A stretch of 57,980 nt of DNA from Pseudomonadota bacterium (GTDB taxonomy: Bacteria > Pseudomonadota > Gammaproteobacteria > Steroidobacterales > Steroidobacteraceae). The notes under the pieces were generated by a model. The model had not been told where the DNA came from. It was given only the letters and a program-made list of their open reading frames with translations, and ran no database searches. The DNA lies in NCBI GenBank assembly GCA_021847105.1, contig JAJZUT010000022.1, positions 1-57,980 on the forward strand, read 5' to 3'. Positions 27,301 to 35,196 of the stretch are shown here, piece by piece. The translations under genes and the position numbers were made by a program. Numbering within the stretch: the first letter of the stretch is position 1; each line of letters opens with the position of its first letter.

Positions 27301-27491
27301 CGAGCGAGGGCACGCTGCTGTTCGAGACCAGAGTGCGCAGCCATCTGGCCTACCTGGCAGCCGAGATCGACCAGGCCTATGTGCGCCCGACGCCCGCCGA
27401 GTACCAGGTGTTCAGCCACCTCAGCGGCAAGGCCCACGCCGGTGAGCAGCGGCTGAACTCGGCGATCGCCGCGGGCACCCGGGCGCTCTGA
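24306..27491 (+). CDS. Large secreted BNR/sortilin-type beta-propeller protein
   Basis: Protein of 1061 residues with a signal peptide (ALPLIALGAVLGAPLAAAA, cleavage near residue 30). About residues 45-730 are repeated BNR/Asp-box units of the type S-x-D-x-G-x-T/S-W (VFRSGDAGKTWQ, VFKSTDGGRSWH, LYKSVDGGAHWQ, TVSTDGGKTWS), forming one or two beta-propellers of the sortilin/VPS10-like or glycosyl-hydrolase-annotated group. Residues about 750-1060 are a separate region with a coiled tail rich in Ala/Thr. Many such proteins are annotated as glycosyl hydrolases, but no catalytic residues are evident. The role is probably binding or processing of an extracellular polymer. Alone on its strand, with a 15-bp hairpin after the stop. 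Confidence 0.9.
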   Translation: MPTALRPLRSRALPLIALGAVLGAPLAAAASAPSTAPSAPYAALRWRNVGPWIGGRVVAVAGVTQDPDLFYMGAVDGGVWRSTDYGNRWVNITDHALPGSSESIGAIAVAPSNPNILYVGTGESDIRGDVITGDGVFRSGDAGKTWQRAGLADTHTISALVIDPSNPDVVYAAAMGHVFKSNTERGVFKSTDGGRSWHKILYVNAKSGAIDLVMDPRNPQVLYAALWQAYRTPWKLVDGGTGSGLYKSVDGGAHWQEISRNPGFPRGLLGRIGVSVAASDPDVLYSIVQAKHGGVFRSDDGGAHWRRVNRSWSLRQRAFYYMAIYADPTDPNTVYVPEVDALWVSHDGGEHFSMLHTPHGDNHIVWINPRNPKILLEGNDGGATVSTDGGKTWSTEHNQPTGQFYHVALDNQFPFDLYGAQQDEGSFEGPSATPDGMVPLAAWHGVAYNEATFVAPDPLDAQVTCGSGYFSILVCYDKAVGQFNDVSPWPDYQEGAPASQMKYRFGWTHPIFFSPTDPHTLLLASQYVLESHDLGRTWRRISPDLTRNVPATEGPSGGPINLDASGAEIFPDISALAVSPRNAEVMWAGSADGLVHLTRDGGQHWQSVTPPALPEWTEINAIVPSSVAAGTAYLSASRYMWDDFHPYVFETTDYGAHWRQITTGLPAREYVLSLAQDPQDPSLLFAGTKNTVFVSLNGGRRWQPLTLNLPRVQVRGIAIDSRQGELAIATHGRSLWILDNLPLLEQLTHQRAPAPDVPALYAPATAWLSHAYGRSAYAHRIGTAGTNPPFGATVFFHIPADYHGQFPVRLSFLDATGQTIRTFTLHLARPAPKLSAAARDNRTPAEAHAAAETQATGIRPGNNRFQWNLRYPDATDVTGFWTPVAAGGLPDSVIGPTVLPGEYTVVLDYHGERLRAPLAVKLDPRLHPSAADLQARLALQMRIHAALNTLDATINRAITLRARVQAAIAKVPANVQALQQARTALDAAIAAVVQLKTRSSEGTLLFETRVRSHLAYLAAEIDQAYVRPTPAEYQVFSHLSGKAHAGEQRLNSAIAAGTRAL

Positions 27492-27505
27492 GCGATCCTG
27501 GGCAT

Positions 27506-27542
27506 CCGGTCGCCGGGCGCAATGCACGCGCCCGGCGACCGG
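27506..27542 (+). terminator. Perfect 15-bp hairpin after the BNR protein gene
   Basis: CCGGTCGCCGGGCGC (27506-27520) and GCGCCCGGCGACCGG (27528-27542) are perfect inverted copies around the 7-nt loop AATGCAC, 14 bp beyond the stop. No U-tract follows. Same architecture as the hairpin at 16845-16879. Confidence 0.78.
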
Positions 27543-27856
27543 ACCGCGCCTCCTCAGCACGCTGAACGACTCGGTGCTGCGCGCCGCTCAGAATGTCAGC
27601 CTGTTGAGGGTCGCAGCGGATTCGGCCGTGCAACTGCGACCGCAGCCGGTTCTCTGCGGCAACAGCCCGGCGCACCGTCTGAGGCGGCGTCGCTGCGCCC
27701 TGCTGGGATTCGAGCGGTGCCGGGCGCCTCATGGCCCGCCCTCGCCACCGCGCGTCAGGTCGTGGCCGCGAGCGAAAGCATCGTTTGAGCGCCGAGGCAG
27801 CACGCCGCGGGACTTGCCAGAACCGCACCCATGCCATGAACATAGTCCGTTTCCTG

Positions 27857-27887
27857 GCGCCGCCCCCGGCCGCCGGGGCAGCGGCGC
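27857..27887 (+). promoter_or_regulatory. GC-rich leader hairpin abutting the crcB ribosome-binding site
   Basis: GCGCCGC plus CCCCGG (27857-27869) pair with CCGGGG (27873-27878) and GCGGCGC (27881-27887), with loop CCG and a CA bulge: 13 base pairs. The Shine-Dalgarno GGAGG (27890-27894) starts 3 nt after the stem, so the hairpin could affect translation or mark the end of an upstream transcript. Confidence 0.5.
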
Positions 27888-27905
27888 GCGGAGGCAGACT
27901 GAGGC

Positions 27906-28286
27906 ATGTGGAGATCGATCGTGGCCATCGGACTCGGGGCGGCACTCGGGGCACTGCTGCGCTGGTGGCTCGGTAACCGACTGAACAGCCTCTTCCCCTC
28001 GCTCCCGCCGGGCACGCTCGCCGCCAACATCCTCGGCGCCTACATCATCGGCTGCGCGATCGCACTCGCTGCGCGTTACCCGGCGCTGCCCGCCGAATGG
28101 CGGCTCGCGGTCATCACCGGGTTCTGCGGCGGTCTCACCACCTTCTCGACGTTCTCCGCCGAAGTGGTCTCCGGGCTGCAGGACGGACGGACTGGCTGGG
28201 CGCTTACGGAAATTGCCGTTCACGTCACCGCTTCGCTCGTGATGACCGTCGCCGGGCTCGCTACGGTGAGCTGGCTCGCCGGTTAG
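27906..28286 (+). CDS. crcB: Fluoride ion channel CrcB/Fluc
   Basis: Protein of 126 residues with four membrane helices, the exact size and layout of Fluc channels. Family motifs are [13 protein letters not shown], then [16 protein letters not shown] and [15 protein letters not shown]; the last contains the Phe box and Na+-site residues that line the fluoride pore. It works as a dual-topology dimer that expels fluoride. GGAGG 11 nt before the ATG supports the start. A strong hairpin precedes that site, but no fluoride riboswitch is evident. The next gene starts 33 bp downstream on the same strand, so co-transcription with the MetX-like acyltransferase is possible though functionally unrelated. 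Confidence 0.95.
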   Translation: MWRSIVAIGLGAALGALLRWWLGNRLNSLFPSLPPGTLAANILGAYIIGCAIALAARYPALPAEWRLAVITGFCGGLTTFSTFSAEVVSGLQDGRTGWALTEIAVHVTASLVMTVAGLATVSWLAG

Positions 28287-28319
28287 GCGTGCACTTGCCG
28301 TCGCCGGCCATGGCGGGCC

Positions 28320-29381
28320 ATGATGGGCGTCTTGCTCAGCGAGCCCGGAGACGCCCCAGTGGATCACTCTTCCCCGGCGATGACTAGCGAGCGACTGCCA
28401 GAGTCAGGGGTGGCGCAACAAGGCATCCTGACGTGCCCGGGCGAATGGCAGTTGCATCACCGTGGCACACTGCAGGATGCACACATCGCTTGGCGGCTGA
28501 TCGGACCGACGACAGCGCCCCTCGTCTGCGCCCTGGGCGGAATCTGGTGCGACCGGCATCTGGAGGATCAACCCGGCCGCCGGGGCAGCTGGGGGCAGCT
28601 GGTCGGTCCTGGGCGCGCGCTCGACCCTGATCGAGTACGCATCCTCAGCTTCGATTACCTCGGCGGGGCGGGCGAGTCGAGTGGCCCGTTGCAAGAGCGC
28701 CGTTTCCCGAGCGTATCAACCTACGATCAGGCGAACGCCCTCGCTCGAGTGCTCGATGCACTCGGTGTCGCAGCGCTGCACGCGATCATCGGCGGCTCCT
28801 ATGGCGGCATGGTGGCCCTGGCATTCGCCGAGCGCTATCCGGAGCGCATCAGCGCAGTGTGTACGATTTCAGCAGCCGACCGCGCCCACCCCATGGCAAT
28901 CGCCTGGCACAGTATTCAGCGGCACATCGTGCGCTTCGCGCTCGAACGCGGCAGTCCTGAGCAGGGGCTACGTCTGGCTCGCGCTGTGGGCTTGGCGCTG
29001 TACCGCAGCCCCGAGGAGTTCGCCGCCCGCTTCTCCTCGGTGCCGCAGAGCGAAAACGGGCGCTTCGTGTTTCCCGTGGAGCGGCATCTGTTCGCCGACG
29101 ATGCGTCCCCGTTGGAGAGCCTGCGGGCCGAGGCGTTTCTCTGCCTCTCGGAGTCACTCGATCTGCATCAGCTCGAGGCCAGCCGGATCTGCGTTCGCAC
29201 CACCGCTGTAGCGGCGCGCGAAGATCAGTTGGTCCCGCTCGCAGATGTGCGCGCACTGGTCGCGCGGATGCCGAACGCACAGCTGCGCGAGATCACGTCG
29301 ATTCATGGACACGATGCGTACCTGCGCGAATCGGCGCAGTTGCGCGAGATCATCGCCGAGGTGCTCGCGGCTGCTGCGTGA
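28320..29381 (+). CDS. MetX-like homoserine O-acyltransferase (alpha/beta hydrolase fold)
   Basis: Protein of up to 353 residues; another in-frame ATG at 28380 may be the true start, since the first 20 residues are not family-like and no clear Shine-Dalgarno picks one. The alpha/beta-hydrolase fold of MetX is visible: LVCALGGIWCDRH (oxyanion region), nucleophile GGSYGGMVALAFAERYPER, the acid in AREDQLVPLAD, and the His in SIHGHDAYLRE. The family transfers an acetyl or succinyl group to homoserine in methionine synthesis; relatives in Xanthomonas-type bacteria use succinyl-CoA. Which acyl donor applies here cannot be told by eye. No metB/metY neighbour is present. It converges with the flavoprotein operon, ending 26 bp from it. 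Confidence 0.8.
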   Translation: MMGVLLSEPGDAPVDHSSPAMTSERLPESGVAQQGILTCPGEWQLHHRGTLQDAHIAWRLIGPTTAPLVCALGGIWCDRHLEDQPGRRGSWGQLVGPGRALDPDRVRILSFDYLGGAGESSGPLQERRFPSVSTYDQANALARVLDALGVAALHAIIGGSYGGMVALAFAERYPERISAVCTISAADRAHPMAIAWHSIQRHIVRFALERGSPEQGLRLARAVGLALYRSPEEFAARFSSVPQSENGRFVFPVERHLFADDASPLESLRAEAFLCLSESLDLHQLEASRICVRTTAVAAREDQLVPLADVRALVARMPNAQLREITSIHGHDAYLRESAQLREIIAEVLAAAA

Positions 29382-29407
29382 CCGTCGCAGCGCTGAGACG
29401 ACCCCGG

Positions 29408-30586
29408 TCAGGTCTCCTGATAGACGAGCAGCATCGAGGCGTTCTTCGCCAGGATGCGTCCGTTGGAGATCATCAGTGAGGCGGACAGTACGTCGCGGTA
29501 GTGCCGCCCGACGCTGTAGGCGGTGTCGTTCTTGTAGCCGAGGATGCCGGTGACCTGCAGCGCCTGATGCACGATGCGCGGGGCGGCCTCCGATGCGGCG
29601 ATCTTCAGGTGATTGAGCTTCAGTGCCCAACCGATCGAGCCGAGGGCGCCCCGCCCGGCCCCGCCGGGCCTCTCGAGCGCATCGAGCTCCTCGGCGAGGC
29701 TCGCCCAGTGATGGCGCAGCGCCTGCGACTGCGCGGCGGCCTCCGCGAGCCCCACCGCATTGCCGGGCAGGTGTCCGGGGCTGCGCTTGGCGAGTTCGCG
29801 CACCAGCTGCCCGGCCCGGGCGAGCGCATCGGCCGCGATCCCCCACCACAACGCCGACCAGAGCACGTGCGAGTACGGCACCATGGTCTGCGCGGCGATG
29901 TCGGCGAACGGACAGGGCAGGATCTGCGCCTCGGCGCCCGAGGACTCGAGCAGAAACCCCGGACTGCAGGTGCCGCGCATGCCGAGCGCATCCCAGCCAC
30001 CGGTGGCCTGCAGCCGGTACTCCCCGCGGCGCACCAGCGCGAGCACCTGATCGGTCTCGGGCGCCTCGGGCCCGCGCCGCGCGGTGACAAGAATGGCGTC
30101 GGCCTCGGCGCAGTACGAACCGGTGGTCGCGTCCTTGTGCAGCGAGAAGCGGCCCGCCTCCCTCTCCACCGCGCACAAACTCGCACGCATCTCCCCGAAC
30201 GTACCGTTCTCGGAGGTCATCGAGCCGATCAGCCACTGCCTGGCGCTGAGTTCCGCCAGATAGTCGCGCCAGAACGGTTGCCCGCCCCCGTGGCGCACCA
30301 ACGAGGCGACCTGCACATAGTGCATGGCCAGCACCATGGCGCTCGAGCCGCACGCTCGGGCGAGCGTGGCGCACAACTCGGCCAGCTGGCGCACCCCGTA
30401 GCCCTCGCCGCCGAGTTCGCTCGGCACCGGTGCGCTCAGCAGCCGAGCAGCGCGCAGCGCCGCCAGGGTTTCGGCCGGAAAACGGCTGCGCACATCGACA
30501 TCGGCGGCATGGCGCGCGGCGACCTCACGGCTGATGCGCTGCAGCTCGGCGAGCCGGCTCTCAAAGGGCGTGGATTCACTCGTCAT
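29408..30586 (-). CDS. Acyl-CoA-dehydrogenase-fold flavoprotein, possible group D flavin monooxygenase
   Basis: Protein of 392 residues, the size of acyl-CoA dehydrogenases. Visible are the helical N-terminal domain (LARACGSSAMVLAMHYVQV), the beta-domain FMN/FAD segments (IGSMTSENGTFGEM, WDALGMRGTCSPGF) and the C-terminal helical domain ending HYRDVLSASLMISNGRILAKNAS. The C-terminal Glu-Gly motif with the catalytic base of true medium-chain dehydrogenases is not evident. It is third in an operon, 13 bp after a flavin reductase-MarR fusion that closely resembles the reductase C1 of p-hydroxyphenylacetate hydroxylase, whose oxygenase C2 shares this fold. Inference: it is the oxygenase partner, using reduced flavin and O2. 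Alternatives: an ordinary acyl-CoA dehydrogenase, or an IacA-type indole-acetate enzyme. Confidence 0.72.
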   Translation of the reverse strand: MTSESTPFESRLAELQRISREVAARHAADVDVRSRFPAETLAALRAARLLSAPVPSELGGEGYGVRQLAELCATLARACGSSAMVLAMHYVQVASLVRHGGGQPFWRDYLAELSARQWLIGSMTSENGTFGEMRASLCAVEREAGRFSLHKDATTGSYCAEADAILVTARRGPEAPETDQVLALVRRGEYRLQATGGWDALGMRGTCSPGFLLESSGAEAQILPCPFADIAAQTMVPYSHVLWSALWWGIAADALARAGQLVRELAKRSPGHLPGNAVGLAEAAAQSQALRHHWASLAEELDALERPGGAGRGALGSIGWALKLNHLKIAASEAAPRIVHQALQVTGILGYKNDTAYSVGRHYRDVLSASLMISNGRILAKNASMLLVYQET

Positions 30587-30599
30587 CGGTTGCGCTCGC

Positions 30600-31580
30600 T
30601 CACTCCGGATGCAGCGGCGCGAGCAGCGTCGGCGCCCCGGGATCGGTTTCGCGAATGATGGCGCGCAGCGCGCGCTTCAGGACGTGTGCCTCGGCCGAAC
30701 CCAGGCTGCACTCGGCCTGCTCTTCGGCCGCCTTGGCCGCGGCGACCAGTTCGATCACGGCCGTCCGGCCCCGCTCGGTGAGGGTGACGCGCGCGTGCGG
30801 ATCGTAGCCGCCGTGCAGATCGGCAAACCCGGCAGCCGTCAGGCTCGCCAGCAGCTCATAGGTCGCTCGCTTGCCGGTGACCCACAGCAGCCCGTCAAGC
30901 TCGGCCACCGCGCGATCGTCGGATACCGCGAGCACACTCAGCACGAACCACTGCTCCTCGCTGAGACCGTGGCGCTCGAGATTCGCCCGCAGCAGGCGCA
31001 ACAGCTGGAAGTGCGCGCGCGCGAGCAGATAGATCAGAAAATCCTGGCTGAAGCTGCCACCGGGCTCGGCGGCCTCCTCCGGCGCGGCGGGTTTGCGCAC
31101 CGTGAGCGCATAGCCGCCGCCGTGAAACACCAGCGGTGCGCGTTCGCTGTGCTCGAACTGCTCGACCGTGCCGACGAAGATCATGTGATCCCCGCCCTCG
31201 TAGCGGAACGTGGTGCGGCACTGGAATCGCGCCGAGCAGCCGCTGAGCAGCGGTAACCCCTCGGCGCCGCGCTCGAGGGCGAGGCCGGCGAACTTCTCCG
31301 TGCCGCGCGTGGAGAAGCGCAGGGAAAGCTCCTCCTGGTCGGCGGCGAGGATATGCACCGCGAAGTGCGTCGCCGCCATGAACGCCGAGAGACTCGCCGA
31401 GGTCTTCGCCAGACTCCACAGCACCATCGGCGGGTTGAGCGAGACGGAGTTGAAGCTATTGGCGGTAAGGCCGACATCCCGGCCGAGCTGATCGCGCGTA
31501 GTCACGATCGTCACGCCGGTCGCAAAGGCGCTGAGCGCGCTGCGGTAACTGCGGGCCTCGGCAGCGCTGTCCCGGCTCAT
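30600..31580 (-). CDS. Flavin reductase fused to a MarR-type domain (HPAH C1-like)
   Basis: Protein of 326 residues. Residues about 1-165 are a flavin reductase-like domain (ATGVTIVTT, VGLTANSFNSVSLNPPMVLWSL, YEGGDHMIFVGTVEQFEH). Residues about 190-310 are a MarR-like winged-helix domain (LSEEQWFVLSVLAVS, GLLWVTGKRATYELL, DPHARVTLTERGR). The architecture and motifs match the reductase C1 of Acinetobacter p-hydroxyphenylacetate 3-hydroxylase, where ligand binding to the MarR part stimulates flavin reduction. The ATG shares its A with the stop of the upstream enoyl-CoA hydratase (TGATG), and the putative oxygenase follows 13 bp later. Inference: substrate-gated supply of reduced flavin to that oxygenase. 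The ligand is unknown. Confidence 0.85.
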   Translation of the reverse strand: MSRDSAAEARSYRSALSAFATGVTIVTTRDQLGRDVGLTANSFNSVSLNPPMVLWSLAKTSASLSAFMAATHFAVHILAADQEELSLRFSTRGTEKFAGLALERGAEGLPLLSGCSARFQCRTTFRYEGGDHMIFVGTVEQFEHSERAPLVFHGGGYALTVRKPAAPEEAAEPGGSFSQDFLIYLLARAHFQLLRLLRANLERHGLSEEQWFVLSVLAVSDDRAVAELDGLLWVTGKRATYELLASLTAAGFADLHGGYDPHARVTLTERGRTAVIELVAAAKAAEEQAECSLGSAEAHVLKRALRAIIRETDPGAPTLLAPLHPE

Positions 31581-32344
31581 CAGGAACCCTGGCGGCGCTT
31601 CTCGAAGAAGGCGCGCGCTGCCGCCGCAAACTCCTCGCCGGCGAGGCAAGCGGTGAACTCTTTGACTTCCACGTCCATGCGCGCGCGGATTTCCCCGGCC
31701 GGATCGAGCCGAAGCAGTTGCTTGGTGCGCCGCACCGCCTCGGGCGGCCGCTCGGCAAGCGCGCCGGCCACCGAGCGGGCCTCCTCCATCAGCCCCTCGT
31801 CGTCGACCACGCGATTGACCAGCCCCCACGCTTGCGCCGTCGGCGCATCGAGCGCCTCCCCGAGCAGCAGCAGCTCCGCGGCGCGCTGCGGTCCGACCCG
31901 CCGCGGCAGCAGCAGCGAGCTGGCCGCTTCGGGCACCAACCCTAGCTGCACGAACGGCATCGTCAGACGCGTGCTGCGCCGGGCCGCGAGCACCAGATCG
32001 CAGTGCAGGAGCATCGTCACGCCGATCCCGACCGTCGGCCCGTGCACTGCCGCAAGCAGCGGCTTGCTGAACAGCGGCAGCGCATGCACGAAGCGTACCG
32101 TGGGATGGTCCGCAGAGTCGAAGGCGGGACCCGCGAGCAGATCCTTCAGGTCATTACCGGCCGTGAAACACGCTCCGGCTCCGGAGAGCAGCACCGCGCG
32201 CACCTGCTGGTCGCGGTCGGCCTCGGCCAGCGCGGCGGCAAGTTCGCGGTACATGTCCAACGTCAGGGCGTTGCGTTTGTCAGGTCGGTTCAACCGCAGT
32301 TCGCACACCCCGTCACGACTCGTGACCTGCACCTGATCGCTCAT
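31580..32344 (-). CDS. Enoyl-CoA hydratase/isomerase family protein
   Basis: Protein of 254 residues (ATG at 32344; an in-frame ATG 11 codons upstream at 32377 is less likely). The crotonase fold is clear: GVCELRLNRPDKRNALT, oxyanion-hole region GACFTAGNDLKDLL, AAVHGPTVGIGVTMLLHCDLVLA and the LGLVPEAASSLLLPRRVG active-site segment; the second catalytic Glu of hydratases appears as Glu in VPEAA, the first position is Asn/Asp-like, so isomerase or another crotonase activity is possible. First gene of an operon with the flavin reductase-MarR fusion (1-bp overlap) and the flavoprotein. This implies a CoA-bound substrate in the pathway, such as an aromatic or alicyclic acyl-CoA. Confidence 0.87.
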   Translation of the reverse strand: MSDQVQVTSRDGVCELRLNRPDKRNALTLDMYRELAAALAEADRDQQVRAVLLSGAGACFTAGNDLKDLLAGPAFDSADHPTVRFVHALPLFSKPLLAAVHGPTVGIGVTMLLHCDLVLAARRSTRLTMPFVQLGLVPEAASSLLLPRRVGPQRAAELLLLGEALDAPTAQAWGLVNRVVDDEGLMEEARSVAGALAERPPEAVRRTKQLLRLDPAGEIRARMDVEVKEFTACLAGEEFAAAARAFFEKRRQGS

Positions 32345-32458
32345 ACCCGTGCCTTGCTTGTCCGTCGCTGAGATCAAGCCGTATTATAAGCTAGACTACC
32401 CAGGCGTATCTGCGTGACGGGGGTCACGCATCCTCATGGTGAGCGCTCCGCCCCTCTC

Positions 32459-33229
32459 ATGCCGCGACCGGTCATGCCGCGCCCGCTGCCGCGCCTGAGT
32501 CGCCTCGCCCCCGAGCGAGCCAAATCGAGCCACGACCAGATCGCCGCCACCCTCGGCATGGAGCTGCTGCAGGGACGGTATCCGCCCGGCGGCAACATGC
32601 CGGCCGAGCCGCAGCTCATCGAGCGATTCCAGATCTCCCGCACCGTCATCCGCGAGGTCATGAAGACGCTCGCCGCCAAGGGCTTCGTCGTATCCAAGAC
32701 TCGCGTCGGCACGCGCGTGAGAGAGCGGGTGTACTGGAACTACTTCGATGCCGACGTGCTCGCCTGGCGGGTGCGCCTCGGCTTCGATGACCAGTTCATG
32801 CACTGTCTGGCGGAGGTGCGCCGCGCGCTCGAGCCAGCGGCCGCGGCGCTCGCTGCCGCGCGGCGCTCGCGCACCCAGGTCGCCGATCTGCGCGAGTGCG
32901 TGCGCGAGATGAGCCGCAACGATCACACCCGGCAGAGCTTCGCCGAGGCGGACCTCGATTTTCATCTGGTGATCGGCGAGGCCACCGGCAACCCGATGAT
33001 GCGCTCGGTCGCCGGGGTCATCGAGACGGCGCTGGTCGCGGCTTTCATGCACAGCTCGCCGGTCGATGATCCGGCCGATCACGAAAATACGGTCAACGCC
33101 CACGCCGCAGTGGTCGATGCCATCGAGGCCGGCGATGCCCCGGCCGCCGCCGCCGCGATGCTGAGGGTGATCAGCAGCGGCATCGAGCGCATCGAGCTGC
33201 GCCGCCGCCGTCCGAGCGAGCGGCGCTGA
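32459..33229 (+). CDS. GntR/FCD-family transcriptional regulator (FadR/DgoR-like)
   Basis: Protein of about 256 residues from ATG 32459; in-frame alternatives are GTG 32414 and ATG 32474. The N-terminal winged helix is of GntR type (HDQIAATLGMELLQGRYPPG, EPQLIERFQISRTVIREVMKTL). The C-terminal FCD domain has the expected metal/ligand residues in EADLDFHLVIGEATGNPMM and NAHAAVVDAIEAGD. DgoR and related sugar-acid regulators are the closest group by eye. It is divergent from the enoyl-CoA hydratase operon across a 114-bp intergenic region, and convergent with a sugar MFS transporter. It could control either; repression of the divergent operon relieved by a pathway acid is the simplest inference. 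Confidence 0.88.
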   Translation: MPRPVMPRPLPRLSRLAPERAKSSHDQIAATLGMELLQGRYPPGGNMPAEPQLIERFQISRTVIREVMKTLAAKGFVVSKTRVGTRVRERVYWNYFDADVLAWRVRLGFDDQFMHCLAEVRRALEPAAAALAAARRSRTQVADLRECVREMSRNDHTRQSFAEADLDFHLVIGEATGNPMMRSVAGVIETALVAAFMHSSPVDDPADHENTVNAHAAVVDAIEAGDAPAAAAAMLRVISSGIERIELRRRRPSERR

Positions 33230-33242
33230 GCGGCGAGCGCGG

Positions 33243-34694
33243 CTACTCCCCGGCCGAGGCCGCGGCGGCGCCCTCGCGCCGGTGCGCCAGCCACAGTTCC
33301 TGAATCGACTCGAGCGTGCGACCCTTGGTCTCGGGTACGAAGCGCACGACGAAGATCGCTGACAGCACGCTCATCGCCCCGTAGATCCAGTAGGCGAAGC
33401 CGTGATGGAAGTGGTGATTGAGCCAACCGTTGCCGTCGAGCACCTTGAAAGACCAGGACACGAACAGGTTGGCGATCCACTGCGCGGCCACCGCGATCGC
33501 CATCGCCTTGCCCTTGATCGAGTTCGGGAACATCTCCGAAAGCAGCACCCACACCACCGGTCCCCACGAGAGCGCAAAGCCGGCAATGTAGGCCACCACT
33601 GCCACCAGCGCCCACAGCCCGACCGCGCGCGCATCGAACAGCCCGCCGAGCAGGAACATCGCCGCGGCCATCGCCAAAGAGCCGATCACCAACAGCGGCT
33701 TGCGGCCGAGCCGGTCGACCGTCGCAATGGCCACGAAGGTGAACAGCAGGTTCGCCGCGCCAACCACCACCGTCTGCAGAAACGCCGAGTTGGTCGAGGC
33801 GCCCATGTTGCGGAACATCAACGGGGCGTAGTAGAGCACCGCGTTGATGCCGACCAACTGCTGAAACACTGACAGCAGGATACCGATCAGCAACACCGGC
33901 GTGCCAAAGGCGAGCAGCCGCTCGCTGCGCACGTGCAGCGAGCGCTCGATATCGGCGAGGATGCCGCGCGCGGCCTCCGGTCCGTTGACCCGGGTGAGCT
34001 CGGCGAGCGCCTCCTCGGTGCGCCCGCGCATGACGAACCAACGAGGGGTGTCTGGCACGAACGCGAGCAGCGCTAGGAAAAGCAGCGCCGGCACCGCCTC
34101 CGAGGCGAACATCAGCCGCCACGCGGTGGCGTCATACCACGCCTGAGTGCCACGCGACTGGATGAACCAGTTGACGAAGTACACGAGCAGAATGCCGATC
34201 ACGATCGCGAGCTGATTGAACGAGACCAGCCGGCCGCGGATCTCGCTCGGGGCAATCTCCGCGATGTACAGCGGGGAGATCATCGAGGCGATGCCCACGC
34301 CCATGCCGCCGAGGATGCGGTAGACGATGAACGGCGTCAGCGCCGCCGGTCCCATCTGTCCGATCACCCCGAGGCCGAGCTCCGGCACCGCCGAGCCGAT
34401 TGAGCCGACGAGGAACATCAGGGCGGCGAGGATGAGCCCGCCTTTGCGCCCGAAGCGCGTCGAGATCCCGCCGGCGAGCGCCGAGCCGATCACGCAGCCG
34501 AGCAGCGCGCTCGAGATCGTCCAGCCCGACAGGGCGCTCGCGGCCGTCTGCGCCAAGTGCTGCGGATCGATGAAGTAGTGATCGATCGCGCTCACTGCCC
34601 CGGAAATCACCGCCGTGTCGTAACCGAACAGCAGTCCGCCAAGGGTCGCCACGAACGTGAGTGCGACCACCAGTCCCGTGTTGCCTTGCTTCAT
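33243..34694 (-). CDS. MFS sugar:proton symporter (XylE/GalP-like)
   Basis: Protein of 483 residues with 12 membrane helices. ATG 34694 (MKQGNTG) is favoured over GTG 34706 because a GGGGG Shine-Dalgarno lies 6 nt upstream. Sugar-porter signatures are present: LLFGYDTAVISGAV in helix 1, RFGRKGG, the PESPR-type motif as VPDTPRWFVMRGR, QQLVGINAVLYYAP in helix 7, DRLGRKP, and the terminal VPETKGRTLESIQELW. XylE, GalP and related proton symporters share all of these. Substrate is a hexose or pentose, not decidable further. It is transcribed towards the GntR gene, whose stop lies 13 bp away, so shared control is plausible but not shown. Confidence 0.92.
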   Translation of the reverse strand: MKQGNTGLVVALTFVATLGGLLFGYDTAVISGAVSAIDHYFIDPQHLAQTAASALSGWTISSALLGCVIGSALAGGISTRFGRKGGLILAALMFLVGSIGSAVPELGLGVIGQMGPAALTPFIVYRILGGMGVGIASMISPLYIAEIAPSEIRGRLVSFNQLAIVIGILLVYFVNWFIQSRGTQAWYDATAWRLMFASEAVPALLFLALLAFVPDTPRWFVMRGRTEEALAELTRVNGPEAARGILADIERSLHVRSERLLAFGTPVLLIGILLSVFQQLVGINAVLYYAPLMFRNMGASTNSAFLQTVVVGAANLLFTFVAIATVDRLGRKPLLVIGSLAMAAAMFLLGGLFDARAVGLWALVAVVAYIAGFALSWGPVVWVLLSEMFPNSIKGKAMAIAVAAQWIANLFVSWSFKVLDGNGWLNHHFHHGFAYWIYGAMSVLSAIFVVRFVPETKGRTLESIQELWLAHRREGAAAASAGE

Positions 34695-35196
34695 CTGATC
34701 CCCCACCCATTCTGCGTCGGATCACCCTGCCTGCAGCGCGGCGCGGTACCGAGCCGTCGGCGGGGAGCGAGCTGAGAGCAGCGAGTATGCCCGGAACCCT
34801 CCCAAAAGTGTGATCAATGTACCGGCTGCGAGCGCCTGCGCCGAAACCCATACGTATGCACCCTCAGCATTTTGGGGTCGAGTCAATCACTGCATAAATT
34901 TGCTCAATGACTGCGCACTCCAAACCGAACCAGCTCGATCCGTACGCTACACACGGATCTGTGCTCGATCTGGTCTTTCCGGGTGGCCCGCCGCGCTGCC
35001 ACCGCAACTCCGCTCGCAACAGGAGGGTGAGCGAGTCGCCCACTTCGTGCACTGGTGCGGATCGCTGCGCATCGGATCCTCCTCCTGGGCCCAGCCGGCC
35101 GAAGGAGCAGACGCGGCGGCAGCCCAGACTCTGACGCGGACGTGTCTAGCTCAATGGCCCCCGGGGTGGGCCGTAAGCGCGCCGGATCTGTGACTG
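34695..35196. other. 502-bp intergenic region between the MFS gene and ugd
   Basis: Contains the MFS promoter at its left end, where an AT-richer patch lies at 34800-34920. The right half is GC-rich with only short, composition-biased frames. No repeat, RNA gene or clear terminator hairpin is visible. Confidence 0.45.

Larger units (their letters stand above)
27492..27905. other. 414-bp region between the BNR gene and crcB
   Basis: Contains the terminator hairpin at 27506-27542 and a strong GC hairpin at 27857-27887 just before crcB. The remaining frames are short and Arg-rich without ribosome-binding sites. I looked for a fluoride riboswitch and did not find its conserved core. Confidence 0.55.

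Noticed and set aside
27770..27905. Fluoride riboswitch before crcB
   Set aside because: The conserved pseudoknot core of the crcB motif cannot be found; only a plain hairpin is visible.
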